Shown piece by piece: positions 8,881 to 16,565 of a DNA stretch of 64,000 bases (position 1 is the stretch's first letter; each line of letters opens with the position of its first letter). The stretch is from the NCBI GenBank assembly GCA_027485675.1, contig JAIXQP010000007.1, forward strand, positions 248,001 through 312,000, written 5' to 3'. The notes under the pieces are model-generated. The model had not been told where the DNA came from. It worked only from the letters and a program-made list of their open reading frames with translations, and did not search any database. The DNA is from Terriglobales bacterium. GTDB lineage: Bacteria; Acidobacteriota; Terriglobia; Bryobacterales; Bryobacteraceae. The translations under genes and the position numbers were made by a program.

Positions 8881-9985
8881 GCGGTCCGGCGGGGTTCGAT
8901 GCCCCGCCGGGCCGCAGCCGGGGTGGGTGCTGGCGGCCTGGGGTGCGGCGGGTTCGGTGTGGTTCGGGTCCTGGGATGTCGGGGCCGTGGCGGCATGGAG
9001 TTGGCCGGGGCTTGGGGGCTGGTACTCCCGGAGGGAGAGGCTTGGGACTTCGCGGTCCGGCGGGGTTCGATGCCCCGCCGGACCGCAGCCGGGGTGGGTT
9101 CTGGCGGCCTGGGGTGCGGCGGGTTCGGTAGGGTTCGGGTCCTGGGATGCCGGGGCAGTTGCGGCCTGGAGTTGGCCGGGGCTTGGGGGCTGGTACTCCC
9201 GGAGGGAGAGGCTTGGGACCTCGCGGTCCGGCGGGGTTCGAGGCCCCGCCGGGCCGCAGCCGGGATGGGTTCTGGCGGCCTGGAGGGCGGCGGGTTCGGT
9301 GGGGTTCGGGTCCTGGGATGCCGGGGCCGTTGCGGCATGGAGTTGGCCGGGGCTTGGGGGCTGGTACTCCCGGAGGGAGAGGCTTGGGAACTCGCGGTCC
9401 GGCGGGGTTTGATGCCCCGCCGGGCCGCAGCCGGGGTCGGAGCTGGCGGCCTGGGGTGCGGCGGGTTCGGTGGCGGCCTGGAGTTCGCTTTGGCTTAGGG
9501 GCTGGTGCTCCCGGATGGACGGGCTTAGGGCTGGGCGGTCCGGCGGGGTTCGAGGCCCCGCCGGGCCGCAGCCGGGGTGGGTTCTGGCGGCGCGGGGTGC
9601 GGCGGGTTCGGTGACGGCCTGGAGTTCGCTTTGGCTTAGGGGCTGGTGCTCCCGGAGGGATGGGCTTAGGGCTGGGCGGTCCGGCGGGGTTCGAGGCCCC
9701 GCCGGACCGCGGCAGGGGTCGGAGTTGGCGGCCTGGGATGCGGCGGGTTCGGTGACGGCATGGAGTTGGGTTGGGCTTAGGGGCTGGTGCTCCCGGAGGG
9801 ATGGGCTTAGGGCTGAGCGGTCTGGCGGGGTTCGATGCCCCGCCGGGCCGCGGCCTGGGTCGGAGCTGGCGGCCTGGAGTTGGCTTGGGCTTAGGGGCGG
9901 TTACTCCGGGAGGGACGGGCGGTTCGAGGCCCCGCCGGGCCGCAGCCGGGGCGGGTTCGGTGGCGGCGTGGCGTTGGCCGGGGCT
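8881..9985. repeat. GC-rich tandem repeat array with hairpins (8 units)
   Basis: Units begin GCGGTCCGGCGGGG at 8881, 9052, 9223 and 9394, spaced 171 bp, and at 9535, 9676 and 9817, spaced 141 bp; a truncated unit lies near 9918. The 141-bp units lack a 30-bp block around GGTTCGGGTCCTGGGATG. Each unit starts with an inverted repeat. In the 9052 unit the arms GCGGTCCGGCGGGG and CCCCGCCGGACCGC are 14 bp and perfect, with a 7-nt loop TTCGATG. Because 171 and 141 are multiples of three, several frames stay open across the array (for example 8899-9498 with a 57-residue period), but none has codon use or a family match that supports a protein. Confidence 0.9.
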
Positions 9986-10335
9986 CAGGGCCTTGTGGCG
10001 GGGATTCGGTATGCCATAGGGAATCGGCTCGCTTCGGCTTGACCGACCGGTGGAGTTTGGCCCTTCGCTGGACCCAGTTCGGGCGGTGACCAGTGGCTTC
10101 GTTCTTAAATTTGAACGTTTTTCGTGCCGAAGGACGGCCGGATCTGCCCTAAGTTGTTGATTCTAAAACGAGACAGACCCGACAAGGCCAGTCGGAAATT
10201 GGCTTCGTTTTTCGATTCTGTCCGGCCGTTGCGATCGGCGAACAGAGGTTTGCCCGCGACTCAGTATCCTATGCGGACGGGACGGCCGGGATACGGGGGC
10301 TCTGTATCTATCGGATTCTTTGGGAGATAAATTCT
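9986..10335. other. intergenic stretch without a supported gene
   Basis: This 350-base stretch follows the repeat array and precedes the 3' end of the leftward BLUF gene. It is less GC-rich than the array. A short rightward frame at 10124-10330 has no family resemblance and is not called. Confidence 0.5.
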
Positions 10336-10797
10336 CTAATCGCCCGAACTCGCATGGCCGACCGTCGCCACTACCGCGGGATCGGCGATGCCGCGGAAGC
10401 AGAGCAGAAGCGTCTGCGTCGTCGTGGGGTTCGCTCCAAAGTAGTCCGGATCGAACGGGCGCCTCATGATCGCGGCGGTTTCGCTGCGACCGGCTTCGTC
10501 ATCAAGGTTCTCGAAACCCATCTGCCAGTCCCCAAACTGCCGGGGACCAACCTCCCGGCATAACGTCCGGAAAGAGTGATGCCGGGGGTCAGACTCGATC
10601 GTCTGGATCAACGTCGAGACGACCGGCTCCGGTCCTTCCAAAACCTGCAGGAAACACTGATCCCGATACAACAGCAGGCCCGTGATGTTCCGCCGGCCGT
10701 TATTGCGCCGGGACTTCCGCAGTAACTCGAGGAGTTCTTCCTCGCCCATGGGGTGGGTCGCCCGACTCCAGTAGGTTAGGGTGATGACTTGCTCCAT
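10336..10797 (-). CDS. BLUF-domain blue-light sensor
   Basis: A 153-residue stand-alone BLUF protein (FAD-based blue-light photoreceptor). The key flavin-pocket residues are visible: Tyr in LTYWSR, Asn in RRNNGRRNITGLLLY, Gln in FLQVLEG and the DWQMGF stretch with Trp and Met near residue 105. The start at 10797 (MEQVITL) matches the family; a longer upstream frame has no homology. No output domain is fused, so it would act through a partner. It is divergent from a small membrane protein, and the shared upstream region holds repeats. Confidence 0.9.
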   Translation of the reverse strand: MEQVITLTYWSRATHPMGEEELLELLRKSRRNNGRRNITGLLLYRDQCFLQVLEGPEPVVSTLIQTIESDPRHHSFRTLCREVGPRQFGDWQMGFENLDDEAGRSETAAIMRRPFDPDYFGANPTTTQTLLLCFRGIADPAVVATVGHASSGD

Positions 10798-10800
10798 GCG

Positions 10801-10936
10801 GAACTTTTCGGCAAAAGTGAAGCTTTCTTGAGGAGAAGGGCGGGAGGAAAGGCGAAAATGGCTTCGATTTTCTGTACGGGATGCGACAGGAAGACGAATT
10901 TTCGCTACATGGAAGCGAACTTTTCGGCGAAAATTC
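10801..10936. promoter_or_regulatory. divergent regulatory region with repeats
   Basis: Between the BLUF gene and the small membrane gene, GAACTTTTCGGC followed by RAAA occurs twice in direct orientation (10801-10816 and 10917-10932). GAATTTTCGC (10896-10905) and GCGAAAATTC (10927-10936) form a 10-bp inverted repeat. The layout suggests a regulator site shared by the divergent genes; the regulator is unknown. Confidence 0.45.
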
Positions 10937-10951
10937 TGCGCCCGTAGGGGT

Positions 10952-11245
10952 ATGCGAACCCCGATCTTTAACCTGCTGGCCCTAGCCTTGCCCCTGGTGA
11001 CAGGCGCTGGTGGGTACTGGTTTGTGCGAACGGCGAAGGGGGCGACCAATCTGGGCGAGGCGATAGGCCCTTGGTTCGCGGCAGTGATCTTCGTGACGCT
11101 GGCGGCGGCGGTGGGCGAAGTGGCGGCGGTGATCTCGGTCGTGCGCGGGGAGCGAATGGGCTGGCTTTCGTGGGTGGGGGTGGCGGTGAACGGGGTGCTG
11201 CTGTTGCCGTCGATCTATCTGCTGTTGACGGCGGATTGGAGCTAG
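10952..11245 (+). CDS. small membrane protein, 3 TM
   Basis: A 97-residue protein with three predicted membrane segments (about residues 7-25, 39-63 and 72-92) joined by short charged loops (RTAKGATN; RGERMG). The family was not recognised. It is divergent from the BLUF gene and ends 5 nt before a 14-bp hairpin shared with the convergent dehydrogenase gene. Its frame and codon use (GC at third positions) look like a real gene. Confidence 0.6.
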   Translation: MRTPIFNLLALALPLVTGAGGYWFVRTAKGATNLGEAIGPWFAAVIFVTLAAAVGEVAAVISVVRGERMGWLSWVGVAVNGVLLLPSIYLLLTADWS

Positions 11246-11249
11246 GAGA

Positions 11250-11290
11250 GGGCTCGCCGTCCCGAGCGAGGGGCGCGGGACGGCGAGCCC
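11250..11290. terminator. bidirectional hairpin between convergent genes
   Basis: GGGCTCGCCGTCCC (11250-11263) and GGGACGGCGAGCCC (11277-11290) form a 14-bp perfect stem with a 13-nt loop. It sits exactly between the stop codons of the small membrane gene and the leftward dehydrogenase gene. Confidence 0.75.
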
Positions 11291-11297
11291 GAGGGGG

Positions 11298-12500
11298 TTA
11301 GTGGACCAGGTTGTGGGGGTCGATGACGAACTTCTTCGCCGCGCCCTTGTCGAAGTCCATGTAGCCTTTCGCAGAGTCGTCGAGCCCGATGATGGTGACG
11401 CCGACGGCCTTGGCGGGATGAACCTTGCCGTAGAGGATGGCGTTCATGAGATTGCGGTGATACTTCATGACCGGGCACTGGCCGGTGCAGAAGGTATGGG
11501 ACTTGGCCCAGCCGAGGCCGATGCGGATGCCGAGCATGCCGATCTTGGCGTTGGCGTCGACGCCGCCGGGGTCGCCGGTGACGTAGAGGCCGGGGATGCC
11601 GATGCCGCCACCAGCCATGGTGACGTCCATGAGGGAGTTCAAGACGGTGGCGGGGCGCTCGACAGCGGCTTCCGCGCCGTGGCCGCGGGCTTCGAAGCCG
11701 ACGCAGTCGACGGAGCAATCGACTTCGGGGACGCCGACGATCTCGGCGATTTGCTCGGCGAGGGTGGCGTTTTTCTTGAGGTCGATGACTTCGCAGCCGA
11801 AGCTCTTGGCTTGGGCGAGACGCTCGTCGATGAGGTCGCCGACGATGACGCAGGCGGCGCCGAGGAGCTGGCAACTGACGGCGCAGGCGAGGCCGACGGG
11901 TCCGGCGCCGGCGACATAGACGATGGAGCCGGGGCCGACACCGGCGGTGACGGCGCCGTGGAAGCCGGTGGGGAAGATATCGCTGAGGAGCGTGAGGTCG
12001 CCGATTTTGGCGAGGGCCTGGTCGCGATCGGGGAACTTGAGGAGGTTGAAGTCGGCGTAGGGGACCATGACATATTCGGCCTGGCCGCCGATCCATCCGC
12101 CCATGTCGACGTAGCCGTAGGCGGCGCCGGGGCGGGCCGGATTGACATTGAGGCAGATGCCGGTTTTGCCGGACTTACAGTTCTTACAGCGCCCGCAGGC
12201 GATGTTGAAGGGGACGCTGACGATGTCGCCCTTTTTGATGTACTCGACGTCGCGGCCGCACTCGATCACCTCGCCGGTGATTTCGTGGCCGAGGACGAGG
12301 CCGGTGGGTGCGGTGGTTCTGCCGCGCACCATGTGCTGATCGCTACCACAGATATTGGTGGTGACGATGCGGAGGATGACGCCGTGTTGGCAGGGGCGCG
12401 GGAGCGCGCCGGGGATATCCAACTCCAGCTTCGGGAAATCAATTGTCTGGACCTCGACCTTGCCGGGTCCCATATATACAACACCGCGATTGCTTGCCAT
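11298..12500 (-). CDS. fdhA: glutathione-independent formaldehyde dehydrogenase, zinc type
   Basis: A 400-residue medium-chain zinc alcohol dehydrogenase of the glutathione-independent formaldehyde dehydrogenase group, which oxidises formaldehyde to formate with NAD+. The catalytic zinc site is in TNICGSDQHMVRGR and LGHEITGEV. The structural zinc loop has CGRCKNCKSGKTGIC, and the Rossmann motif is VAGAGPVGLA near residue 190. The opening NRGVVYMGPGKVEV is typical of FdhA. The length fits the family (about 400). It stands alone, convergent with the small membrane gene. Confidence 0.9.
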   Translation of the reverse strand: MASNRGVVYMGPGKVEVQTIDFPKLELDIPGALPRPCQHGVILRIVTTNICGSDQHMVRGRTTAPTGLVLGHEITGEVIECGRDVEYIKKGDIVSVPFNIACGRCKNCKSGKTGICLNVNPARPGAAYGYVDMGGWIGGQAEYVMVPYADFNLLKFPDRDQALAKIGDLTLLSDIFPTGFHGAVTAGVGPGSIVYVAGAGPVGLACAVSCQLLGAACVIVGDLIDERLAQAKSFGCEVIDLKKNATLAEQIAEIVGVPEVDCSVDCVGFEARGHGAEAAVERPATVLNSLMDVTMAGGGIGIPGLYVTGDPGGVDANAKIGMLGIRIGLGWAKSHTFCTGQCPVMKYHRNLMNAILYGKVHPAKAVGVTIIGLDDSAKGYMDFDKGAAKKFVIDPHNLVH

Positions 12501-12616
12501 TTGGGGGTGATCTCATCACATTTGGCCCCGCAGGTCAAGTAGCCCGCCGCGGGCGGGCACTTTCGGCGGGGGAGAGCGGTGGTCCGCGAGCGGCGGATCG
12601 TGCCGCTCGTTATCCC

Positions 12617-13270
12617 TTAGCGCTCTTCGGGAAGCAGCGGCGGGATGAGATCGAGGAAAGTACCTGCGGACGGAATGTTGACAGATTTGCGCAGATAGAC
12701 TTTATCTTGGCGAGTAACTTCGAGGACATAGGCGCCCGGCTCGACGAGCAAGCCGAACTGCCCGAACCGGTCCGGGCGGCTACAGTTGGCCGGGTGGCGG
12801 GAGTCGCCTTCGTACACGCAGATGCGGGCTTCCGCAGCGGGCTCGTCCCGGAAGCGGATGACTCCGGTGATTCGTGCGATCCGGCTGATATCGAGTTCAA
12901 TGACCTGCCCGAAGAGCATGCCGACGGCCAGCGAGGCCGGGCGCAGTACATCGACGCGGATGGGCTGGTACGTTGCCGTGAGAAACCCGTGGAGGGCCAG
13001 TTCGACGCTGTAGCTGCCATCCGGGATCTGGAAGAAGCACGCTTGCCCGGCGGCATCCGTTCGCGTTTGCGTGGGAGCAAAGGGGAGGCTGGCGGCCTCG
13101 TCCGTCCGCTTCGCGATGGTGACGGAAACCCCGGGCAGGGACTGCCCGGCCGGATCCCTGGTGGTGACGCAGAGGTTTCCGGCCTGGGCGGAAGGGAGGC
13201 AAGCGGCGAACAGCAACAGCCGCAAGAGAAGAGATGCGTTCGCACCAACGGGAGGACGATCTGTCGCCAT
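12617..13270 (-). CDS. secreted protein with carboxypeptidase-regulatory-like domains
   Basis: A 217-residue protein. It has a signal peptide (LLLRLLLFAACLPSAQA, cleavage near residue 30) and then two beta-sandwich segments like carboxypeptidase regulatory/CnaB domains: DPAGQSLPGVSVTIA...TDAAGQACF...DGSYSV, and a second starting near ITGVIRFRDEPAAEARICV. These domains are very common in acidobacterial secreted proteins. The ATG at 13270 has GGAG 9 nt upstream and gives a clean signal peptide; a longer upstream frame is an antisense artefact. The function is unknown. Confidence 0.75.
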   Translation of the reverse strand: MATDRPPVGANASLLLRLLLFAACLPSAQAGNLCVTTRDPAGQSLPGVSVTIAKRTDEAASLPFAPTQTRTDAAGQACFFQIPDGSYSVELALHGFLTATYQPIRVDVLRPASLAVGMLFGQVIELDISRIARITGVIRFRDEPAAEARICVYEGDSRHPANCSRPDRFGQFGLLVEPGAYVLEVTRQDKVYLRKSVNIPSAGTFLDLIPPLLPEER

Positions 13271-13350
13271 GGCAATCTCCGAAGGTACTGTAGCACCTTT
13301 GCTCTGAGCGGCTGAGGCCGGCCGATGGCGAATTCGGTTAGCGTCGGGGC

Positions 13351-14019
13351 TTAGCGTCCGGCGAGGCGGGGAGAACCGGCCCGCGATGAAGGCCGGCAGC
13401 CGAGCCACGCGGCCAGGAGGAAGAGCGAGAACGGGACCAGGAGGATGACGGCGTGGAAGGCGAACTGGAGCAGGGGTGTTTCGAGGACGGCGAGCGACTT
13501 TCCGTAGGGACGGCCGAGCACCGGACGCATGACGTAGGGCATGAATGCGTTGGTGAGGAGCAGCCAGAGGAGGACGAGGACGGAGTTGATGGCTCCCGTG
13601 CGGAAGAGACTGGCCCATTGGAACCTTCCCTGGATACGGAGGCCGAGGCCCAGGATCGGCAGAGCGCCTATCGCAAAAAGGGCGGGGCCGCTGAGTTCGA
13701 AGAGGAGCTGCGACCAGGGCCAGGGCATGGTCCACCATTGCAGGGCGGTGGCTGCGTACGTGCGAGCGTCGGAGAAGCGGAAGAGCGGGAGAAACAGGCC
13801 TACGGTAGCGAAGGCGAGCTGCGGCCAGTGGCTCTGCGCGGCGCGGCGGAGGCGGAGGGCACCGGCGAAGAGCACCTGGCGCCAGAACCAGAGGCCGGTT
13901 TGCCCGGCGTGAAAGCGTTCGAGGATGTCGCCGGCGAGGGGGTCGGCCTGGCCACGGGGGCAGGCGACCGAGAGGAGCCACTTGGCGAGGCGGGGCGGTT
14001 CAGCAGATTTGCGATTCAT
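13351..14019 (-). CDS. membrane protein, PadR-associated
   Basis: A 222-residue protein. An N-terminal helical segment contains PLAGDILERFHAGQTGLWFWRQVL, followed by four or five hydrophobic segments. In acidobacteria this GDxxE...WFWRQVL type of N-terminus is common in proteins encoded beside PadR regulators and near ABC permeases. The ATG overlaps the PadR stop by 4 nt, so the two are co-translated and the PadR protein probably controls this gene. The precise function is unknown. Confidence 0.7.
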   Translation of the reverse strand: MNRKSAEPPRLAKWLLSVACPRGQADPLAGDILERFHAGQTGLWFWRQVLFAGALRLRRAAQSHWPQLAFATVGLFLPLFRFSDARTYAATALQWWTMPWPWSQLLFELSGPALFAIGALPILGLGLRIQGRFQWASLFRTGAINSVLVLLWLLLTNAFMPYVMRPVLGRPYGKSLAVLETPLLQFAFHAVILLVPFSLFLLAAWLGCRPSSRAGSPRLAGR

Positions 14020-14351
14020 CCGGTTTCTCCTTCGAGCGAGGGGATGCCGCTCCAGAGGGTGGTGAGGGCGGCGCGGGTGTCCCGGACGGCTTGGAGGCCG
14101 GCGGGGGTGAGGCGGAAGTAGCGTTTGGCGCGGCCTCCGCGTTCGGGAGTGGGATCGCCGAGGGAGGAGAGGACGAGGCCTTTGTGTTCGAGGCGGTCGA
14201 GGGCGGCATAGATGCTGCCGAGGGCAACGTCGCGGCCGGCGAGGGCGAGGAGTTCCTGGGCGATGGGGACGCCGTAGGCTTGGTCTTCGAGACGAAGGAC
14301 GGCGAGAAGGACGAGAAGCTCCATTTCACCGAGGATGGGCCGGGGCGGCAT
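14016..14351 (-). CDS. PadR-family transcriptional regulator
   Basis: A 111-residue PadR-type winged-helix repressor. ILGEMELLVLLAVLRLEDQAYG is the N-terminal helix pair, SIYAALDRLEHKGLV the recognition helix region, and RAKRYFRLTPAGLQAV the wing. The start at 14351 (MPPRPILGE) is chosen over 14387 because the family begins here. A palindromic region lies immediately upstream and may be its own operator. The membrane gene downstream overlaps by 4 nt. Confidence 0.85.
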   Translation of the reverse strand: MPPRPILGEMELLVLLAVLRLEDQAYGVPIAQELLALAGRDVALGSIYAALDRLEHKGLVLSSLGDPTPERGGRAKRYFRLTPAGLQAVRDTRAALTTLWSGIPSLEGETG

Positions 14352-14372
14352 TTCTTCAACTATAGTGAAGAA
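14352..14372 (-). promoter_or_regulatory. candidate PadR operator
   Basis: TTCTTCA (14352-14358) and TGAAGAA (14366-14372) are inverted arms around ACTATAG; ACTATAGT (14359-14366) is itself a palindrome. The box touches the padR start codon, the position expected for autorepression. Binding by this PadR is inferred. Confidence 0.5.
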
Positions 14373-14452
14373 ATAGACTGGGAGCAAGCGAATTCGGGAG
14401 TCGAAGTGCTTGATGGGGGGTGGCTGGGCCGGATGCGGAGAATAGGCCGCCT

Positions 14453-14511
14453 AATCTCCGCACATTATGCGGAGATTGTACCGTATAATCTCCGCATGGA
14501 GCGCGGAGATT
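14453..14511 (+). promoter_or_regulatory. two identical palindromic boxes at the fic start
   Basis: AATCTCCGC-N7-GCGGAGATT occurs at 14453-14477 and again at 14487-14511, with the same 9-bp arms and the same 7-nt spacing. A TATAAT-like -10 (14484-14489) lies at the edge of the second box, which ends 4 nt before the ATG. A related half-site (GCGGAGAAT, 14435-14443) lies upstream. The arrangement indicates cooperative autoregulation by a dimeric DNA-binding protein. Confidence 0.7.
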
Positions 14512-14515
14512 GAGA

Positions 14516-15622
14516 ATGTATATCCATCAATTGGAGGATTGGCCGCAGTTCCGGTGGGATCAGGAACGGGTGGCGAATTCCTTGGCCGCCGTGCGGCATG
14601 AGCAGGGGCGATTGATTGGCAGGATGGAGGCGCTGGGATTTCCGTTGCGCCAGGAGGCGGTGCTGCAGGCATTGACGGAAGATGCGGTGAAGACGAGCGA
14701 GATTGAGGGCGAGAAACTTGATCGGGGACAGGTTCGCTCGGCACTGGCCCGCCGGATGGGGATCGATATTGGCGGGTTACGACCGGCGGACCGGAATGTG
14801 GAAGGCGTCGTGGAGATGCTGCTGGATGCCACCGTCCGCTATGACCAGCCGGTGACGGCGGAGCGGCTGTGGGCCTGGCAGGCGAGTTTGTTTCCGACGG
14901 GGCGAAGCGGCCTGGCATCGGTTGGGGTGGGACGCTGGCGGGACGACGCCGGGGGGCCGATGCAGGTGGTTTCGGGTCCGCTGGGGCGGGAGCGCGTCCA
15001 TTACGAGGCGCCGGGGGCGGCGCGGGTGGAGGGGGAGATGCAGCAGTTTCTCGCCTGGTTGAACGGGGCGCCGGCGATGGACCTGGTGCTGCGGGCGGCG
15101 CTGGCCCATTTGTGGTTTGTGACGGTGCATCCGTTTGAGGACGGCAATGGACGCGTGGCGCGGGCGTTGGCGGATTTGATGCTGGCGCGATCGGAACGGA
15201 GCCCGCAACGGTTCTATAGTATGTCAGCGCAGATTCGGCGGGAACGCGAGACGTACTACAGCTTTCTGGAGCGGACGCAGCGGGGTGATCTGGACGTGAC
15301 GGCGTGGATGGAGTGGTTTCTGGACTGCCTGGGGCGGGCGATTGCGGGGGCTCATGAGGAGGTGGCGGCGACTTTGCGGAAGGCGAGTTTTTGGGAATCC
15401 TTGGCGGGGGCCCCGCTGAATGAGCGGCAGCGGCTGATGGTGAACCGTTTGCTGGATGGGTTTGCGGGGAAGTTGACGACGTCGAAATGGGCGTTGTTGA
15501 TGAAGTGTTCGCAGGATACGGCGCACCGGGATGTGCAGCAGTTGGTGGGGATGGGGGTTTTGGCGCGGGGGCCAGAGGGTGGGCGGAGTACGAGCTATGT
15601 GCTCGTGGGCGAGAGGACCTAG
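14516..15622 (+). CDS. Fic-family protein with DUF4172 N-terminus
   Basis: A 368-residue Fic protein. The DUF4172 N-terminus (YIHQLEDWPQFRWD) is followed by SEIEGEKL, a possible inhibitory helix of the S/T-x-x-x-E-G type, and by the Fic core motif HPFEDGNGRVARALADL near residue 205. The HPFxDGNGR catalytic His and the NGR for nucleotide phosphates are intact. Fic enzymes mostly transfer AMP to proteins. The C-terminal 80 residues look like a winged helix (KWALLMKCSQDTAHRDVQQL), which could bind the palindromes at its own start. ATG 14516 was taken instead of the in-frame TTG at 14510. Confidence 0.9.
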   Translation: MYIHQLEDWPQFRWDQERVANSLAAVRHEQGRLIGRMEALGFPLRQEAVLQALTEDAVKTSEIEGEKLDRGQVRSALARRMGIDIGGLRPADRNVEGVVEMLLDATVRYDQPVTAERLWAWQASLFPTGRSGLASVGVGRWRDDAGGPMQVVSGPLGRERVHYEAPGAARVEGEMQQFLAWLNGAPAMDLVLRAALAHLWFVTVHPFEDGNGRVARALADLMLARSERSPQRFYSMSAQIRRERETYYSFLERTQRGDLDVTAWMEWFLDCLGRAIAGAHEEVAATLRKASFWESLAGAPLNERQRLMVNRLLDGFAGKLTTSKWALLMKCSQDTAHRDVQQLVGMGVLARGPEGGRSTSYVLVGERT

Positions 15623-15645
15623 CGCAGGCCGCTCATTACCCAATT

Positions 15646-15683
15646 ACGTTTCCGAACTGGACCCCATCACGTTTCCGAACTGG
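15646..15683. repeat. short direct repeat, 15 bp twice
   Basis: ACGTTTCCGAACTGG occurs at 15646-15660 and at 15669-15683, 23 bp apart, in the gap between the fic gene and the next small gene. It may be a slippage duplication, a recombination scar or a regulator half-site pair. Confidence 0.5.
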
Positions 15684-15699
15684 TAGCGTCGAAGTAGAG

Positions 15700-15909
15700 A
15701 TGGCAACGAAACGAATTCCGACCATTGCGAAAACGGGAACGTTAGCCGCAGGTTCCGACCTCAGCAGCCCGGCGTCGGTTCAAACTTTTCGGAAGGCGGC
15801 AAAGGCCTTCACCGATAGGGCAACTCGGTCCCAAGAAGAGGCCCGGCGAACGCTAGTGGCCGCCGGATTTCATACTGCCACCGGACGGCTGAAGAAGCCG
15901 TATCGGTAG
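15700..15909 (+). CDS. small protein upstream of ADP-ribosyltransferase-like gene
   Basis: A 69-residue protein starting at ATG 15700. The C-terminal half has SQEEARRTLVAAGFHTATGRL, a pattern seen in small proteins encoded directly upstream of the gene that follows. That neighbour starts 3 nt after this stop, so the two form an operon. By position it is the antitoxin candidate of a toxin-antitoxin-like pair. This is inference; no binding domain was recognised. Confidence 0.55.
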   Translation: MATKRIPTIAKTGTLAAGSDLSSPASVQTFRKAAKAFTDRATRSQEEARRTLVAAGFHTATGRLKKPYR

Positions 15910-15912
15910 GCT

Positions 15913-16386
15913 GTGCATCGACTGAGCTCCAGTTTTGTGCTGGCCTACGATGGATGCGACCAGCGCGTCGGCGAACGGATCTTGGGTGGCGAGGCGCTAC
16001 AACAAAGCGCGAACGAGTACGACTGGCTTGGGCCGGGAAGCTACTTCTGGGAATCGAATCCTGGACGTGCCCTAGAATTTGCTCGCGAGACGCAAAGACG
16101 AAAGGCCTTGGAACTCGGAAAGCCATTCGTTGTGGGAGCAGTGATCGATTTGGGGCTTTGTCTGGACTTGACCACCGCCGGCGGAATGGAGTGGGTGAAG
16201 ACGGCTCACGACCGCCTCGTGAAGCGTACCAAGAAAGCCGGCTGGGAACTTCCCAAGAACAGTGTCGACGGACTGCGGCGTAACTTGGACTGTGCTGTAT
16301 TGAAGTACCTGCACGAGATTCTCCGGGAAGAAGGGCAGCCGCCAATCGATACGGTGAAGGGAATTTTCGTGGAAGGCGAACCGTAG
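15913..16386 (+). CDS. ADP-ribosyltransferase-like protein (putative toxin)
   Basis: A 157-residue protein with GTG start. It has LAYDGCDQRVGERILGGE at the N-terminus, YDWLGPGSYFWESNPGRA, and a conserved C-terminal part (LDCAVLKYLHE; IDTVKGIFVEGE). This resembles a family of small toxin-like proteins with a PARP/DUF3990-type ART fold, usually reading YHGCD at the first motif. If that memory is right, the usual His is Asp here (GAT for CAT), which would weaken NAD binding. The small gene 3 nt upstream is the likely partner. The fold assignment is inference from motif layout. Confidence 0.5.
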   Translation: MHRLSSSFVLAYDGCDQRVGERILGGEALQQSANEYDWLGPGSYFWESNPGRALEFARETQRRKALELGKPFVVGAVIDLGLCLDLTTAGGMEWVKTAHDRLVKRTKKAGWELPKNSVDGLRRNLDCAVLKYLHEILREEGQPPIDTVKGIFVEGEP

Positions 16387-16565
16387 TATCCCGGGTCAGG
16401 CTTTTCGACCAAGACCCACACCCAGATTGCGGTGCGCAATCCCCTCTGCATCAAGGGTGTGTTTCGTGTTCCCAAAGACCAACTACGCAGCCTTTCGCCC
16501 AACCAGCCGACCGCATAAGTTGGAGGCACCCCTTTTCATTCGAAGACCGTATACGAATCGTGGCC
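16387..16565. other. intergenic stretch without a supported gene
   Basis: No frame here shows family resemblance on either strand, and no strong hairpin was seen. It separates the ADP-ribosyltransferase-like pair from the decayed relative of the 17.8-kb ORF. Confidence 0.4.

Noticed and set aside
8899-9498. 199-residue repeat protein with 57-residue period
   Set aside because: Several frames on both strands are open because unit lengths are multiples of three; the hairpin pattern, not a protein, explains the conservation.
8881-9985. CRISPR array
   Set aside because: Units are 141-171 bp, conserved throughout with no unique spacers, and no cas genes are in the window.
10124-10330. 68-residue rightward frame
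   Set aside because: No family resemblance, no ribosome-binding site and mixed codon use.
11301-12542. 413-residue open frame antisense to the formaldehyde dehydrogenase
   Set aside because: The dehydrogenase has all its motifs; the antisense frame is acidic low complexity.
12617-13981. 454-residue leftward frame covering the regulatory-like protein and its upstream region
   Set aside because: Only the part from 13270 has a ribosome-binding site, signal peptide and domains; the rest is Arg/Pro-rich and antisense-like to the membrane gene in another frame.
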